Source: Flavobacteriaceae bacterium
GTDB lineage: Bacteria; Bacteroidota; Bacteroidia; Flavobacteriales; Flavobacteriaceae
Direction of reading: 5' to 3'
Length of the DNA stretch: 40,590 bases
Assembly: GCA_029939235.1 (NCBI GenBank)
Contig: JAOZTG010000010.1
Location: 1-40,590 of the forward strand
Shown: piece by piece, positions 26,487 through 34,430 of the stretch
Position numbering within the stretch: the stretch's first letter is position 1
Layout: each line of letters starts with the position of its first letter
Made by a program: the position numbers and the translations under genes
Notes under the pieces: model-generated
The model's input: only the letters and a program-made list of their open reading frames with translations
Database searches by the model: none
Told to the model about the DNA's origin: nothing

Positions 26487-26582
26487 ATGAATAAAACTAC
26501 AAACACTATGACAATTGAAATGAAGATGTTCATGCAAATAATGCATAGAACAATGATCGGGTATTGCCAAAATAGAAACTAG
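26487..26582 (+). CDS. Methionine-rich leader peptide 2 (31 aa), attenuator of metY
   Basis: Second leader frame of 31 codons with seven Met codons (residues 1, 8, 12, 14, 16, 19 and 23), ending MIGYCQNRN and TAG. The segment coding GYCQ (GGTATTGCCAAA, 26560-26571) is perfectly complementary over 12 bases to TTTGGCAATACC (26612-26623), which forms part of the 5' arm and loop of terminator 2. A ribosome paused at Met codons 12-19 leaves this segment free to form the antiterminator; one that reaches the stop covers it and lets the terminator form. The peptide itself needs no function. Confidence 0.88.
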   Translation: MNKTTNTMTIEMKMFMQIMHRTMIGYCQNRN

Positions 26583-26623
26583 TTAAAAATGATACAATAT
26601 TTTTTAATCCCTTTGGCAATACC
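26560..26623 (+). promoter_or_regulatory. Antiterminator helix of attenuator 2
   Basis: Arms GGTATTGCCAAA (26560-26571) and TTTGGCAATACC (26612-26623), 12 perfect base pairs, extendable by one G-U. The right arm shares bases 26612-26616 with the 5' arm of the terminator, so the two structures exclude each other. Confidence 0.85.
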
Positions 26624-26641
26624 TTAACCAAAGGGATTTTT
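26606..26641 (+). terminator. Attenuator terminator 2 of the metY leader
   Basis: AATCCCTTTGG (26606-26616) pairs perfectly with CCAAAGGGATT (26628-26638), 11-base loop, followed by T residues to 26641. It lies 89 bases before the metY start codon. Confidence 0.92.
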
Positions 26642-26729
26642 CATAAAACTAATTTTTGAAGATTTACATACAGTAAAGAATTCATAAACCGATGAATTTC
26701 AAATTAATTAAACAATAAAAACAAAGATC

Positions 26730-28007
26730 ATGAGTACACAAAATAGAATTTCAACCAATGCATTACATGCCGGACATGATATCAGTGAAACCGCTGGAAC
26801 AAGAGCAATCCCAATTTATCAAACAACCTCGTATGTTTTTAATGATTCTGATCACGCAGCAGATTTATTTTCGTTAAAAGAACCCGGTTTTATCTACACT
26901 CGATTGAATAATCCTACTAATGATATTTTAGAAAAGAGATTAGCAGTATTGGATGGTGGTATTGGAGCGGCTGTATTTGCATCGGGAACCGCTGCTATAT
27001 CTACTGCCTTACTAACATTGTTAAAAACAGGAGATCATATCGTTGCATCTAATTCTTTATATGGAGGAACCTATAACCTTTTGAATGTTACATTACCAAG
27101 ATTAGGCATAACCACCACTTTTGTTGATGCGCAGGATCCTGATAATGTATCAAATGCATGTAAAGAAAACACAAGAGCTGTTTTTATTGAGTCTATTGGG
27201 AATCCTAAATTAGACGTTTTAGATATTAGATCAATATCCAATAAGGCAAAACAATTTCATATTCCACTAATTGTTGACAATACCATAGCAACACCTTATT
27301 TGCTTAATCCAATCAAACATGGAGCAAATATTGTGGTGTATTCCTTGACAAAATATATCGGTGGTCAGGGTAACTCTCTTGGTGGAGCAATTGTTGATGC
27401 TGGTAATTTTGATTGGGCAAATGGTAAATTTCCCGAATTTACCGAACCATCTAAAGGATATCATGGATTGATTTACAGCGAAGCTATTGGCGAAGCAGCT
27501 TATATTGCAAAAGTAAGACTCGAAGGATTGCGTGATTATGGGGGAGCTTTGAGTCCGTTCAATGCTTTCCAAATTTTGCAAGGATTAGAAACACTACCTG
27601 TTAGAATGAAAGAGCACTGTAATAATGCTCTTGCATTAGCAAAATGGCTGGGAAAACAAAAGGAGGTGAGTTGGGTAGATTATCCAGGATTAACAAAGTC
27701 TAAAACCTATCAAAATACTATTAAATATTTACCGAAAGGACAAAGTGGTATAGTAACTTTTGGTGTGAAAGGTGGTTTTGAAACGGCTAAGAAAGTCGTA
27801 GATAACACAAAATTATTTTCACTTTTAGCAAATATTGGGGATACTAAATCATTGATCATTCACCCTGCTAGTACTACACATCAGCAATTATCAGATGACG
27901 AACAATTAGAATCTGGTGTAACAAAAGATCTGATTCGATTATCGGTTGGAATTGAAGATATTGATGATCTGAAAAGAGATCTTCGTAAGGTTTTTGATAT
28001 TATTTAA
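26730..28007 (+). CDS. metY: O-acetylhomoserine sulfhydrylase (O-acetylhomoserine aminocarboxypropyltransferase)
   Basis: PLP enzyme that makes homocysteine directly from O-acetylhomoserine and sulfide. 425 residues, the usual MetY length (CGS/MetZ enzymes are nearer 390). The start region STNALHAGHDISETAGTRAIPIYQTTSYVF and SGTAAISTALLTLLKTGDHIVASNSLYGGTYNLL are typical. Lys208 in VVYSLTKYIGGQGNSLGG binds PLP, and the C-terminus has the SLANIGDTKSLIIHPASTTH-type motif (here LLANIGDTKSLIIHPASTT). It is transcribed from a promoter whose leader carries two Met-codon attenuators. The donor for it would come from the MetX domain encoded downstream. Confidence 0.94.
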   Translation: MSTQNRISTNALHAGHDISETAGTRAIPIYQTTSYVFNDSDHAADLFSLKEPGFIYTRLNNPTNDILEKRLAVLDGGIGAAVFASGTAAISTALLTLLKTGDHIVASNSLYGGTYNLLNVTLPRLGITTTFVDAQDPDNVSNACKENTRAVFIESIGNPKLDVLDIRSISNKAKQFHIPLIVDNTIATPYLLNPIKHGANIVVYSLTKYIGGQGNSLGGAIVDAGNFDWANGKFPEFTEPSKGYHGLIYSEAIGEAAYIAKVRLEGLRDYGGALSPFNAFQILQGLETLPVRMKEHCNNALALAKWLGKQKEVSWVDYPGLTKSKTYQNTIKYLPKGQSGIVTFGVKGGFETAKKVVDNTKLFSLLANIGDTKSLIIHPASTTHQQLSDDEQLESGVTKDLIRLSVGIEDIDDLKRDLRKVFDII

Positions 28008-28122
28008 TAAATGAAAAAATATGAACACAATCTGTAAAGTATTGTTAAATAGAGATGTGATTTGTTGTAGATATGTAAATTAATTCTTTATTTTGCAGCA
28101 AAGTTCATAAACTTAATTAATT

Positions 28123-28270
28123 GTTATCAAGAAAGGTGGAGGGAAGGACCCTTTGAAACCTTGGCAACCCTTTAAATTAAATAAAGAAGGTGCTAAATTC
28201 TACCATATTTGGATAGATAACCTATGAAAACGCATCATTTTTTCATCACCTTTCCATAACAATTTTTTTT
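28123..28270 (+). ncRNA. SAM-I (S-box) riboswitch
   Basis: The aptamer spans 28123-28221. P1 is GTTATC (28123-28128) with GATAAC (28216-28221). The core reads AGAAAGGTGGAGGGA, ACCCTTTGAAACC, TTGGCAACC and AAGGTGCTAAATTC in the S-box order. SAM binding normally represses the downstream methionine genes. In the expression platform, CACCTTTC-C-ATAAC (28247-28260) is complementary to GAAAGGTG (28131-28138) and GTTAT (28123-28127) of the aptamer and sits directly before eight T (28263-28270). An alternative fold that breaks P1/P2 is therefore possible. A weak -7-like box (TATTTTG, 28089-28095) lies upstream. Confidence 0.93.
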
Positions 28271-28292
28271 ACAGATTTTAAATTTTAAACTT

Positions 28293-31200
28293 GTGAAACA
28301 AGAATTATTATATACAAAAATTAACAACTTTACTACTGAGACAGGGTATTTTTATCCAGTATTTGAATTGTCTTATCAAGTATTCGGACAGGATTTAGGT
28401 ACTGCTCCTATAATTTTAGTAAATCATGCATTAACCGGGAATTCAAATGTTGCTGGTAAGAATGGTTGGTGGAAAGATCTGATAGGTCAGGGAAAAGTTA
28501 TTGATACGAATAATTATACGATTATTTCCATCAATGTTCCCGGTAATGGGTTTGATGAAATTCCTGAAAATTTAATTGATAATTATGAGGATTTTAATGC
28601 CCGGGATATTGCCAGATTATTTGGTTTGTTGTTACAGCAAATAAAAGTAAATAGATTGTATGCTGTTATTGGTGGATCGCTCGGTGGCGGAATTGCCTGG
28701 GAAATGGCATTTTTATTTCCTGATCTAATTCAAAATTTAATTCCTGTTGCATCTGATTGGAAAGCGTCTGACTGGATTTTAGCGCACAATAAAACCCAGT
28801 TGCAAATATTATCCAATTCAAGTCAGCCAGTACATGATGCCCGTATGATGGCGATGTTGTTTTACAGAACAGCAGATTCCTTTAAAGAAAAATTCAATCG
28901 CACAAAAAATAAGGAACAAGGTAATTTTAATACAGAAAGCTGGTTGTTGCATCATGGTAAACAACTCGAAAACCGGTTTACTTTACAGGCTTATAAAATG
29001 TTGAATCATTTATTGAGTACGGTTGATGTAACACGTAACCGAGCTCCGTTTCCTGAATTGGCAAATCAAATTGAAGCAGCTGTCCATCAAATTGGTGTGG
29101 ATTCTGATTTCTTTTTTGTGCCACAGGAGATCAAAGAAACTCAAAAGCAATTAAATAAAGCGGGAATTGAAAACACCTATAATGAGATCAAATCTATTCA
29201 TGGTCATGATGCTTTTTTGATTGAGTACGAACAGTTATCTGAGTTTTTAAGTGATGTATTTAAATTTCCAAAAGCAAAATTATCGAAACAAAAAAAGATC
29301 AAAATTGTAAAATTTGGAGGTAGATCTCTGGCAAATGGTAAAGGAATTGAAAAAGTAATCCAGGTAATTTCTTCAAAGATACATCATGGAGAAAAAATTG
29401 CTATTGTAGCTTCGGCCAGGGGGAATTCTACAGATGATCTGCTTGATATCTTAGAAGAAGCTAAATCGGGTAATGGTTATAAGAAAAAGTTTGACAAATT
29501 TAAAAAATATCAGCTTAGTCCGGATCAAAGTGTTGATTTTAACCATGAGTTTTCTTTGTTAGAAAAGGTTTTTGAAGGTGTACATTTATTGGGTGATTAC
29601 AGCACAAAAATAAAAGACAGGGTTTTGGCTCAGGGTGAATTAATGTCGGTTAAAATGCTGACAAACCTTTTACAAAAAGAAGGGTTTGATGCAAATTATG
29701 TAGATACCAGAGAATTAATCAAAACAGACGATACTTTTGGAGAGGCAATTCCATTACAGGAATTATCCAAAGAAAATGTGATAAAATATTTTAAAAAGAA
29801 TAAGGATAAAATTCAGGTTGTTGCTGGTTTTGTAGCTTCTAATCTTGATGGAGAAACTACTACTTTAGGAAGAAACGGATCGAATTATTCAGCATCCTTG
29901 ATCGCTAATTATTTAGATGCGGAAGAGCTGGAAAATTACACCCACGTTGATGGAATTTTTACAGCTAATCCTGATTTGGTTTCCGAAGCAAAAAAAATTG
30001 AAGAACTTACTTTCCAGGAAGCAAATGAAATGGCAAATTTTGGAGCGAATATTTTACATGCAAAGACAATTATTCCACTTGTGGAAAAAAACATTCCACT
30101 TAGGTTGTTAAATACTTTTGATACGGATAACAAGGGAACTTTAATCAGGTCAGAATCCAAAAACAAGGGAATTCGATCAGTTACAGTACAGGAGAATGTT
30201 TCTTTAATCAGTTTGGTTGGCCGTGGTTTACTTGGAAAATCAGGTGTGGATGCCCGAATTTTTTCTGCCTTGGCAAATAGCGATATTAGTGTGAGTATTA
30301 TTTCACAGGGATCATCAGAAAGAGGAATAGGATTTGTGGTAAATGCTTCCGATGCAAAGAAAGCAAAACTGGCTCTTGAAAAAGAGTTTAGTAAGGAGTT
30401 TGAAACCCATGATGTTAATAATATACGAGTTAAGAATAATCTTGGAATCGTATCTGTTATAGGTCAAAGTTTAGATAATTTCAATTTCGCATACAATGCC
30501 TTGATGAAAAATGGCGTTTCACCGGTATTGATCAACAATACCGTTACTGGTGATAATATTTCGTTATTACTTAAAAATAAGGATATTAACAAAGCTATTA
30601 ATGTAATTCACGGACATATTTTTGGAGTTTCCACCAAAATTAATATTGCCATATTTGGTAAAGGTTTGGTTGGAGGAACTATGATCGATCAAATATTAAA
30701 AAGTACGGTTGATATTGAAAAGCGTAAAAATATCAAGTTGAATATTTTTGCGATAGCCAATTCTAAAAAAGTGCTTTTACAAAAAGATGGAATTAATGAA
30801 AATTGGGAAGAAGCATTAAATGAATTTGGTAAAGAGAATTATACGATAAATGATATCATGCAATTTGCAAAAGAAAATCATTTTGAAAATCTGATCGCAG
30901 TTGATAATACGGCTAATGATAGTTTTATTCAGAATTATATTCCTTTGATTGAAAATGGTTTTGATTTGGTTTCTTCTAATAAAATAGCTAATACAAAAAC
31001 ATATAAATTCTACACAGAACTTCGGGAATCTTTAAAAAGAAATGATAAGAGTTATTTGTATGAAACGAATGTTGGTGCAGGGTTACCTTTAATTGATACC
31101 ATTAATCTGTTACATAATTCAGGTGAGAATATCACAAAGATTAAAGGGGTATTTTCGGGTAGTCTGAGCTATTTGTTTAATAATTTCTCTGTGGAAGAAA

Positions 31201-31715
31201 AACTGTTTTCTGAAATTTTAAAGGAGGCAGTTCAACAAGGATTTACAGAGCCAGACCCAAGAGAAGATCTTAGTGGAAATGATGTTGGAAGAAAATTATT
31301 AATTTTGGCAAGAGAACTGGATCTTAAAAATGAATTTGACGATATAAAAATACACAATTTAATTCCAGAGCATTTAAGAAATGGAAGTAAAGAAGAATTT
31401 TTAGCAAATATGGAAGATCTGAATCCAGTCTATAAAAGGATAAAAGGAAATCAGGAAAAAGGTAATGTTTTGCGTTATGTTGGTGAGTTATCAGGAGATC
31501 TTCAAAAGGAAAAGGGTAATTTAGAAGTAAAACTTGTTTCTGTTTCAGAAAACAGTTCGTTGGGGCAGGTAAAAGGATCCGATTCTATTTTTGAGATTTA
31601 TACGGAGTCTTATGGCGACAGACCTATTGTAATTCAGGGAGCAGGTGCAGGTGCAAAAGTAACTGCTAGAGGAGTATTTGGAGATATTTTACGTCTCGCA
31701 GAAAAAGCGATTTAG
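28293..31715 (+). CDS. Triple fusion: homoserine O-acetyltransferase + aspartokinase + homoserine dehydrogenase
   Basis: 1140 residues, GTG start. Residues 1-325 are a MetX alpha/beta-hydrolase: NHALTGNS, nucleophile Ser129 in IGGSLGGG, Asp272 in DSDFFFVP, His305 in GHDAF. Residues about 335-630 are an aspartokinase domain and about 640-775 two ACT-like domains (ISLVGRGLLGKSGVDARIF). From about 783 comes homoserine dehydrogenase, with the GKGLVGG NAD(P) loop at 789-795, YETNVGAGLPLIDT and DPREDLSGNDVGRKLL. HSD makes homoserine and MetX acetylates it, so the fusion may pass substrate along. The kinase part deviates at three conserved sites: Arg344 in KFGGRS (usually Thr/Ser), Asn531 in GSNYSA (usually Asp) and His551 in THVDG (usually Asp). 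SAM riboswitch upstream; metZ overlap downstream. Confidence 0.92.
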   Translation: MKQELLYTKINNFTTETGYFYPVFELSYQVFGQDLGTAPIILVNHALTGNSNVAGKNGWWKDLIGQGKVIDTNNYTIISINVPGNGFDEIPENLIDNYEDFNARDIARLFGLLLQQIKVNRLYAVIGGSLGGGIAWEMAFLFPDLIQNLIPVASDWKASDWILAHNKTQLQILSNSSQPVHDARMMAMLFYRTADSFKEKFNRTKNKEQGNFNTESWLLHHGKQLENRFTLQAYKMLNHLLSTVDVTRNRAPFPELANQIEAAVHQIGVDSDFFFVPQEIKETQKQLNKAGIENTYNEIKSIHGHDAFLIEYEQLSEFLSDVFKFPKAKLSKQKKIKIVKFGGRSLANGKGIEKVIQVISSKIHHGEKIAIVASARGNSTDDLLDILEEAKSGNGYKKKFDKFKKYQLSPDQSVDFNHEFSLLEKVFEGVHLLGDYSTKIKDRVLAQGELMSVKMLTNLLQKEGFDANYVDTRELIKTDDTFGEAIPLQELSKENVIKYFKKNKDKIQVVAGFVASNLDGETTTLGRNGSNYSASLIANYLDAEELENYTHVDGIFTANPDLVSEAKKIEELTFQEANEMANFGANILHAKTIIPLVEKNIPLRLLNTFDTDNKGTLIRSESKNKGIRSVTVQENVSLISLVGRGLLGKSGVDARIFSALANSDISVSIISQGSSERGIGFVVNASDAKKAKLALEKEFSKEFETHDVNNIRVKNNLGIVSVIGQSLDNFNFAYNALMKNGVSPVLINNTVTGDNISLLLKNKDINKAINVIHGHIFGVSTKINIAIFGKGLVGGTMIDQILKSTVDIEKRKNIKLNIFAIANSKKVLLQKDGINENWEEALNEFGKENYTINDIMQFAKENHFENLIAVDNTANDSFIQNYIPLIENGFDLVSSNKIANTKTYKFYTELRESLKRNDKSYLYETNVGAGLPLIDTINLLHNSGENITKIKGVFSGSLSYLFNNFSVEEKLFSEILKEAVQQGFTEPDPREDLSGNDVGRKLLILARELDLKNEFDDIKIHNLIPEHLRNGSKEEFLANMEDLNPVYKRIKGNQEKGNVLRYVGELSGDLQKEKGNLEVKLVSVSENSSLGQVKGSDSIFEIYTESYGDRPIVIQGAGAGAKVTARGVFGDILRLAEKAI

Positions 31716-31773
31716 TGTTGATATCAATTCAAATTTCAAGAATGGTGTAGATAAATTGATTAACAGAAAAAAT

Positions 31774-32946
31774 ATGAGTTTAAAAAAACATTTCGAAACA
31801 GAAGCTATTAGAATGCAAAGTGAGAGATCACAGTTTAGCGAGCATTCAACACCTTTATACCTGACGTCGAGTTTTGTTTTTGATGATGCTGAAGATATGA
31901 GGGCATCCTTTGCGGAAGAAAAAGACAAAAATCTTTACAGCAGATTTACTAATCCTAATACATCTGAATTTATTGATAAAATTGTGCAAATGGAAGGAGC
32001 TGAAAGTGGATATGCTTTTGCAACCGGAATGGCAGCAATATTCTCAACCTTTGGTGCATTATTGAGTAGTGGAGATCATGTAGTTTCCTGCCGATCAGTT
32101 TTTGGTTCAACGCATACATTATTTACAAAGTATCTTCCTAAATGGAATATTGAAACTTCGTATTTCAAAGTTGATGAAGTAGATAAAATTGAAAGCCTGA
32201 TACAGCCAAATACAAAAATATTATATGCAGAAACCCCTACAAATCCGGCAGTTGATATTCTGGATTTGGAATTACTCGGACAAATAGCCAATAAGCACAG
32301 TTTACTTTTAGTGATAGATAATTGTTTTGCAACACCATATTTACAAAAGCCAATTGAATTTGGAGCTGATATTGTTGTACATTCTGCAACAAAATTGATA
32401 GACGGACAGGGAAGAGTTTTAGGTGGAGTAGCGGTAGGGAAAGCAAATCTGATGCGAGAAATATACTTATTTTCACGAAATTCAGGGCCGGCAATGTCAC
32501 CATTTAATGCCTGGATTTTATCAAAAAGTTTAGAAACTTTAGCTGTTAGGGTCGATAAACATTGTGAAAATGCTTTAAAAGTAGCTGAATTTTTAGAGGA
32601 TCATCCCAATGTAAACTGGGTGAAATATCCATTTTTAAAATCTCATCCACAATATGATATTGCCAAAAAACAAATGAGATCAGGTGGAAATATTGTAGCT
32701 TTCGAGGTGAAAGGAGGAATTGAAACAGGAAGAATATTTTTAAACAATATAAAAATGTGTTCTTTGTCGGCTAATCTGGGAGACACTCGTACTATTGTCA
32801 CGCATCCTGCATCAACAACACATAGTAAACTAAGAGAAGATGACCGGTTGGAAGTAAGCATAACAGATGGTTTAGTAAGAGTTTCAGTTGGTCTTGAACA
32901 CATTGAAGATATATTAAATGATTTAGGACAGGCATTGAAAGGTTAA
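31774..32946 (+). CDS. metZ: Trans-sulfuration PLP enzyme, O-succinylhomoserine sulfhydrylase / cystathionine gamma-synthase type
   Basis: 390 residues from ATG 31774; an upstream in-frame TTG at 31678 lies inside the preceding gene and adds a non-conserved tail, so it is rejected. Cys/Met PLP family: MQSERSQFSEHSTPLYLTSSF, ATGMAAIFSTFGALLSSGDHV, LYAETPTNPAVDILDLE, the PLP-Lys207 in VVHSATKLIDGQGRVLGG, and SLSANLGDTRTIVTHPASTTH. Length and motifs fit MetZ, distinct from the longer MetY at 26.7 kb. It could instead act as cystathionine gamma-synthase. It begins 58 bp after the fusion and is followed by the DUF2061 gene after one base. Confidence 0.88.
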   Translation: MSLKKHFETEAIRMQSERSQFSEHSTPLYLTSSFVFDDAEDMRASFAEEKDKNLYSRFTNPNTSEFIDKIVQMEGAESGYAFATGMAAIFSTFGALLSSGDHVVSCRSVFGSTHTLFTKYLPKWNIETSYFKVDEVDKIESLIQPNTKILYAETPTNPAVDILDLELLGQIANKHSLLLVIDNCFATPYLQKPIEFGADIVVHSATKLIDGQGRVLGGVAVGKANLMREIYLFSRNSGPAMSPFNAWILSKSLETLAVRVDKHCENALKVAEFLEDHPNVNWVKYPFLKSHPQYDIAKKQMRSGGNIVAFEVKGGIETGRIFLNNIKMCSLSANLGDTRTIVTHPASTTHSKLREDDRLEVSITDGLVRVSVGLEHIEDILNDLGQALKG

Positions 32947-32947
32947 T

Positions 32948-33439
32948 ATGCAGTTAAAAATAAAACATAAACACCATACCCATGGTGAAACTAATCGAAG
33001 AAGTTTAGTTAAATCCTTTACTTGGCGTTTAATTGGTAGTTTGGACACAACGGTTATTGCCTATTTTGTAACTGGAGGAGATTGGAAACAGGCTATTTCT
33101 ATTGGGGGATTTGAAGTAATTACCAAAATGGTTTTATATTTTTTTCATGAAAGAGCCTGGATTAAAATTAAATGGGGCAAAAGAATTGAAGATCTGCCGG
33201 GAGTAAAAACAGCTGATACAAAAAGACGCAGTGTGGTTAAAGCAACAACCTGGAGACTTTTAGGAACTCTGGATACATTTATTCTCTCTAGTGTTTTTAC
33301 GAAAAATGTAAAACATGCGGCAGGAATATCTTTAATTGAATTATTTACAAAACCTATTTTATATTTTTTCCATGAAAGATTTTGGAACAGTATATTTTGG
33401 GGTAAAAGAGAATTTGAAGAAATAAAAAATGAAAAATAA
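32948..33439 (+). CDS. Double DUF2061 membrane protein
   Basis: 163 residues built from two DUF2061 units, about 18-75 and 93-150. Each starts RRSxVKxxTWR and contains a membrane-associated helix (LIGSLDTTVIAYFVTG; LLGTLDTFILSSVFTK), ending in the aromatic KxxLYFFHERxW pattern. A histidine-rich N-terminus (KHKHHTHGE) precedes. The function of DUF2061 is not established; it recurs in sulfur-assimilation and methionine operons, as here between metZ (1 bp) and metH (overlapping start, 11 bases). Confidence 0.88.
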   Translation: MQLKIKHKHHTHGETNRRSLVKSFTWRLIGSLDTTVIAYFVTGGDWKQAISIGGFEVITKMVLYFFHERAWIKIKWGKRIEDLPGVKTADTKRRSVVKATTWRLLGTLDTFILSSVFTKNVKHAAGISLIELFTKPILYFFHERFWNSIFWGKREFEEIKNEK

Positions 33440-34430
33440 AATTGAAGAATTAATCAAAGATAAGATATTGATCTTAGATGGAGCAATGGGAACCATGATC
33501 CAGCAGTATAATTTTACGGAAGAAGATTTTAGAGGTGATCGTTTTAAGAATTTTCAGGGATCTCTGAAGGGGAATAATGATCTACTTACCTTAACGCAAC
33601 CAGAAGCGATCAAAGAGATACACAGAAAATATTTAGTAGCAGGTGCAGATATTATTGAAACCAATACTTTTTCAGGAACAACAATTGCTATGGCTGATTA
33701 TCAGATGGAAGATCTTGTTTATGAACTAAACTTTCAATCGGCTAAAATAGCAAAAGAAATTGCGGAAGAATTTACTGCTAAAGAACCTCATAAACCTCGT
33801 TTTGTTGCTGGTTCTATGGGGCCAACCAATAAAACAGCAAGTATGTCTCCTGAGGTTAATGACCCGGGATATAGAGCCATTACTTTTGAAGAATTAAAAA
33901 CAGCATATAAAGAGCAGGCAGGAGCATTGGTTGATGGAGGAGCAGATCTGCTTTTAGTAGAAACAGTTTTTGATACTTTAAATGCAAAAGCAGCTTTGTT
34001 TGCTATTGAAGAAATTAAAGAAGAGAAGGGAATTCATATTCCGGTAATGATGAGTGGTACTATTACAGATGCAAGTGGAAGAACATTATCTGGTCAAACC
34101 GCAGAGGCTTTTTTGATCTCAGTTTCACATATTCCACTTTTAACGGTAGGTTTGAATTGTGCATTGGGCGCAAAACAATTGACACCTTATTTGCAAACAA
34201 TTTCAGATAAAACAAGTTTTGGTGTTTCTGCTCACCCAAATGCAGGATTACCCAATGCTTTTGGAGAATATGATGAAAGTCCGCAGGATATGGCAGAACA
34301 GATCAAAGAATATTTAGATAAGAACCTTGTAAATATTGTTGGTGGTTGTTGTGGTACAACTCCGGAACATATTAAAGCTATTGCCGATGTGGTTAAAGAG
34401 TATAAACCCAGAATAGTTGATAGTTTTTAG
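33429..34430 (+). CDS. metH: Methionine synthase N-terminal half (homocysteine methyltransferase domain)
   Basis: 333 residues: the homocysteine-binding domain of cobalamin-dependent methionine synthase. It opens [20 protein letters not shown], has ETNTFSGTT and [19 protein letters not shown], and the zinc ligands are in GLNCALGAK and [11 protein letters not shown], all conserved. The other domains are on a separate gene at 34834. The last four codons (VDSF) and stop lie inside the left inverted repeat of the 34416-34876 element, so the native end has been replaced. It overlaps the upstream DUF2061 gene by 11 bases. Confidence 0.93.
   Translation: MKNKIEELIKDKILILDGAMGTMIQQYNFTEEDFRGDRFKNFQGSLKGNNDLLTLTQPEAIKEIHRKYLVAGADIIETNTFSGTTIAMADYQMEDLVYELNFQSAKIAKEIAEEFTAKEPHKPRFVAGSMGPTNKTASMSPEVNDPGYRAITFEELKTAYKEQAGALVDGGADLLLVETVFDTLNAKAALFAIEEIKEEKGIHIPVMMSGTITDASGRTLSGQTAEAFLISVSHIPLLTVGLNCALGAKQLTPYLQTISDKTSFGVSAHPNAGLPNAFGEYDESPQDMAEQIKEYLDKNLVNIVGGCCGTTPEHIKAIADVVKEYKPRIVDSF
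34410..34415 (+). repeat. Target-site duplication AGAATA (left copy)
   Basis: AGAATA directly outside the left inverted repeat; an identical copy lies at 34877-34882 directly outside the right one. Confidence 0.85.

Noticed and set aside
31678-31773. Longer start for metZ inside the fusion gene
   Set aside because: The extra 32 residues show no family similarity and start with TTG; the family N-terminus begins at ATG 31774.
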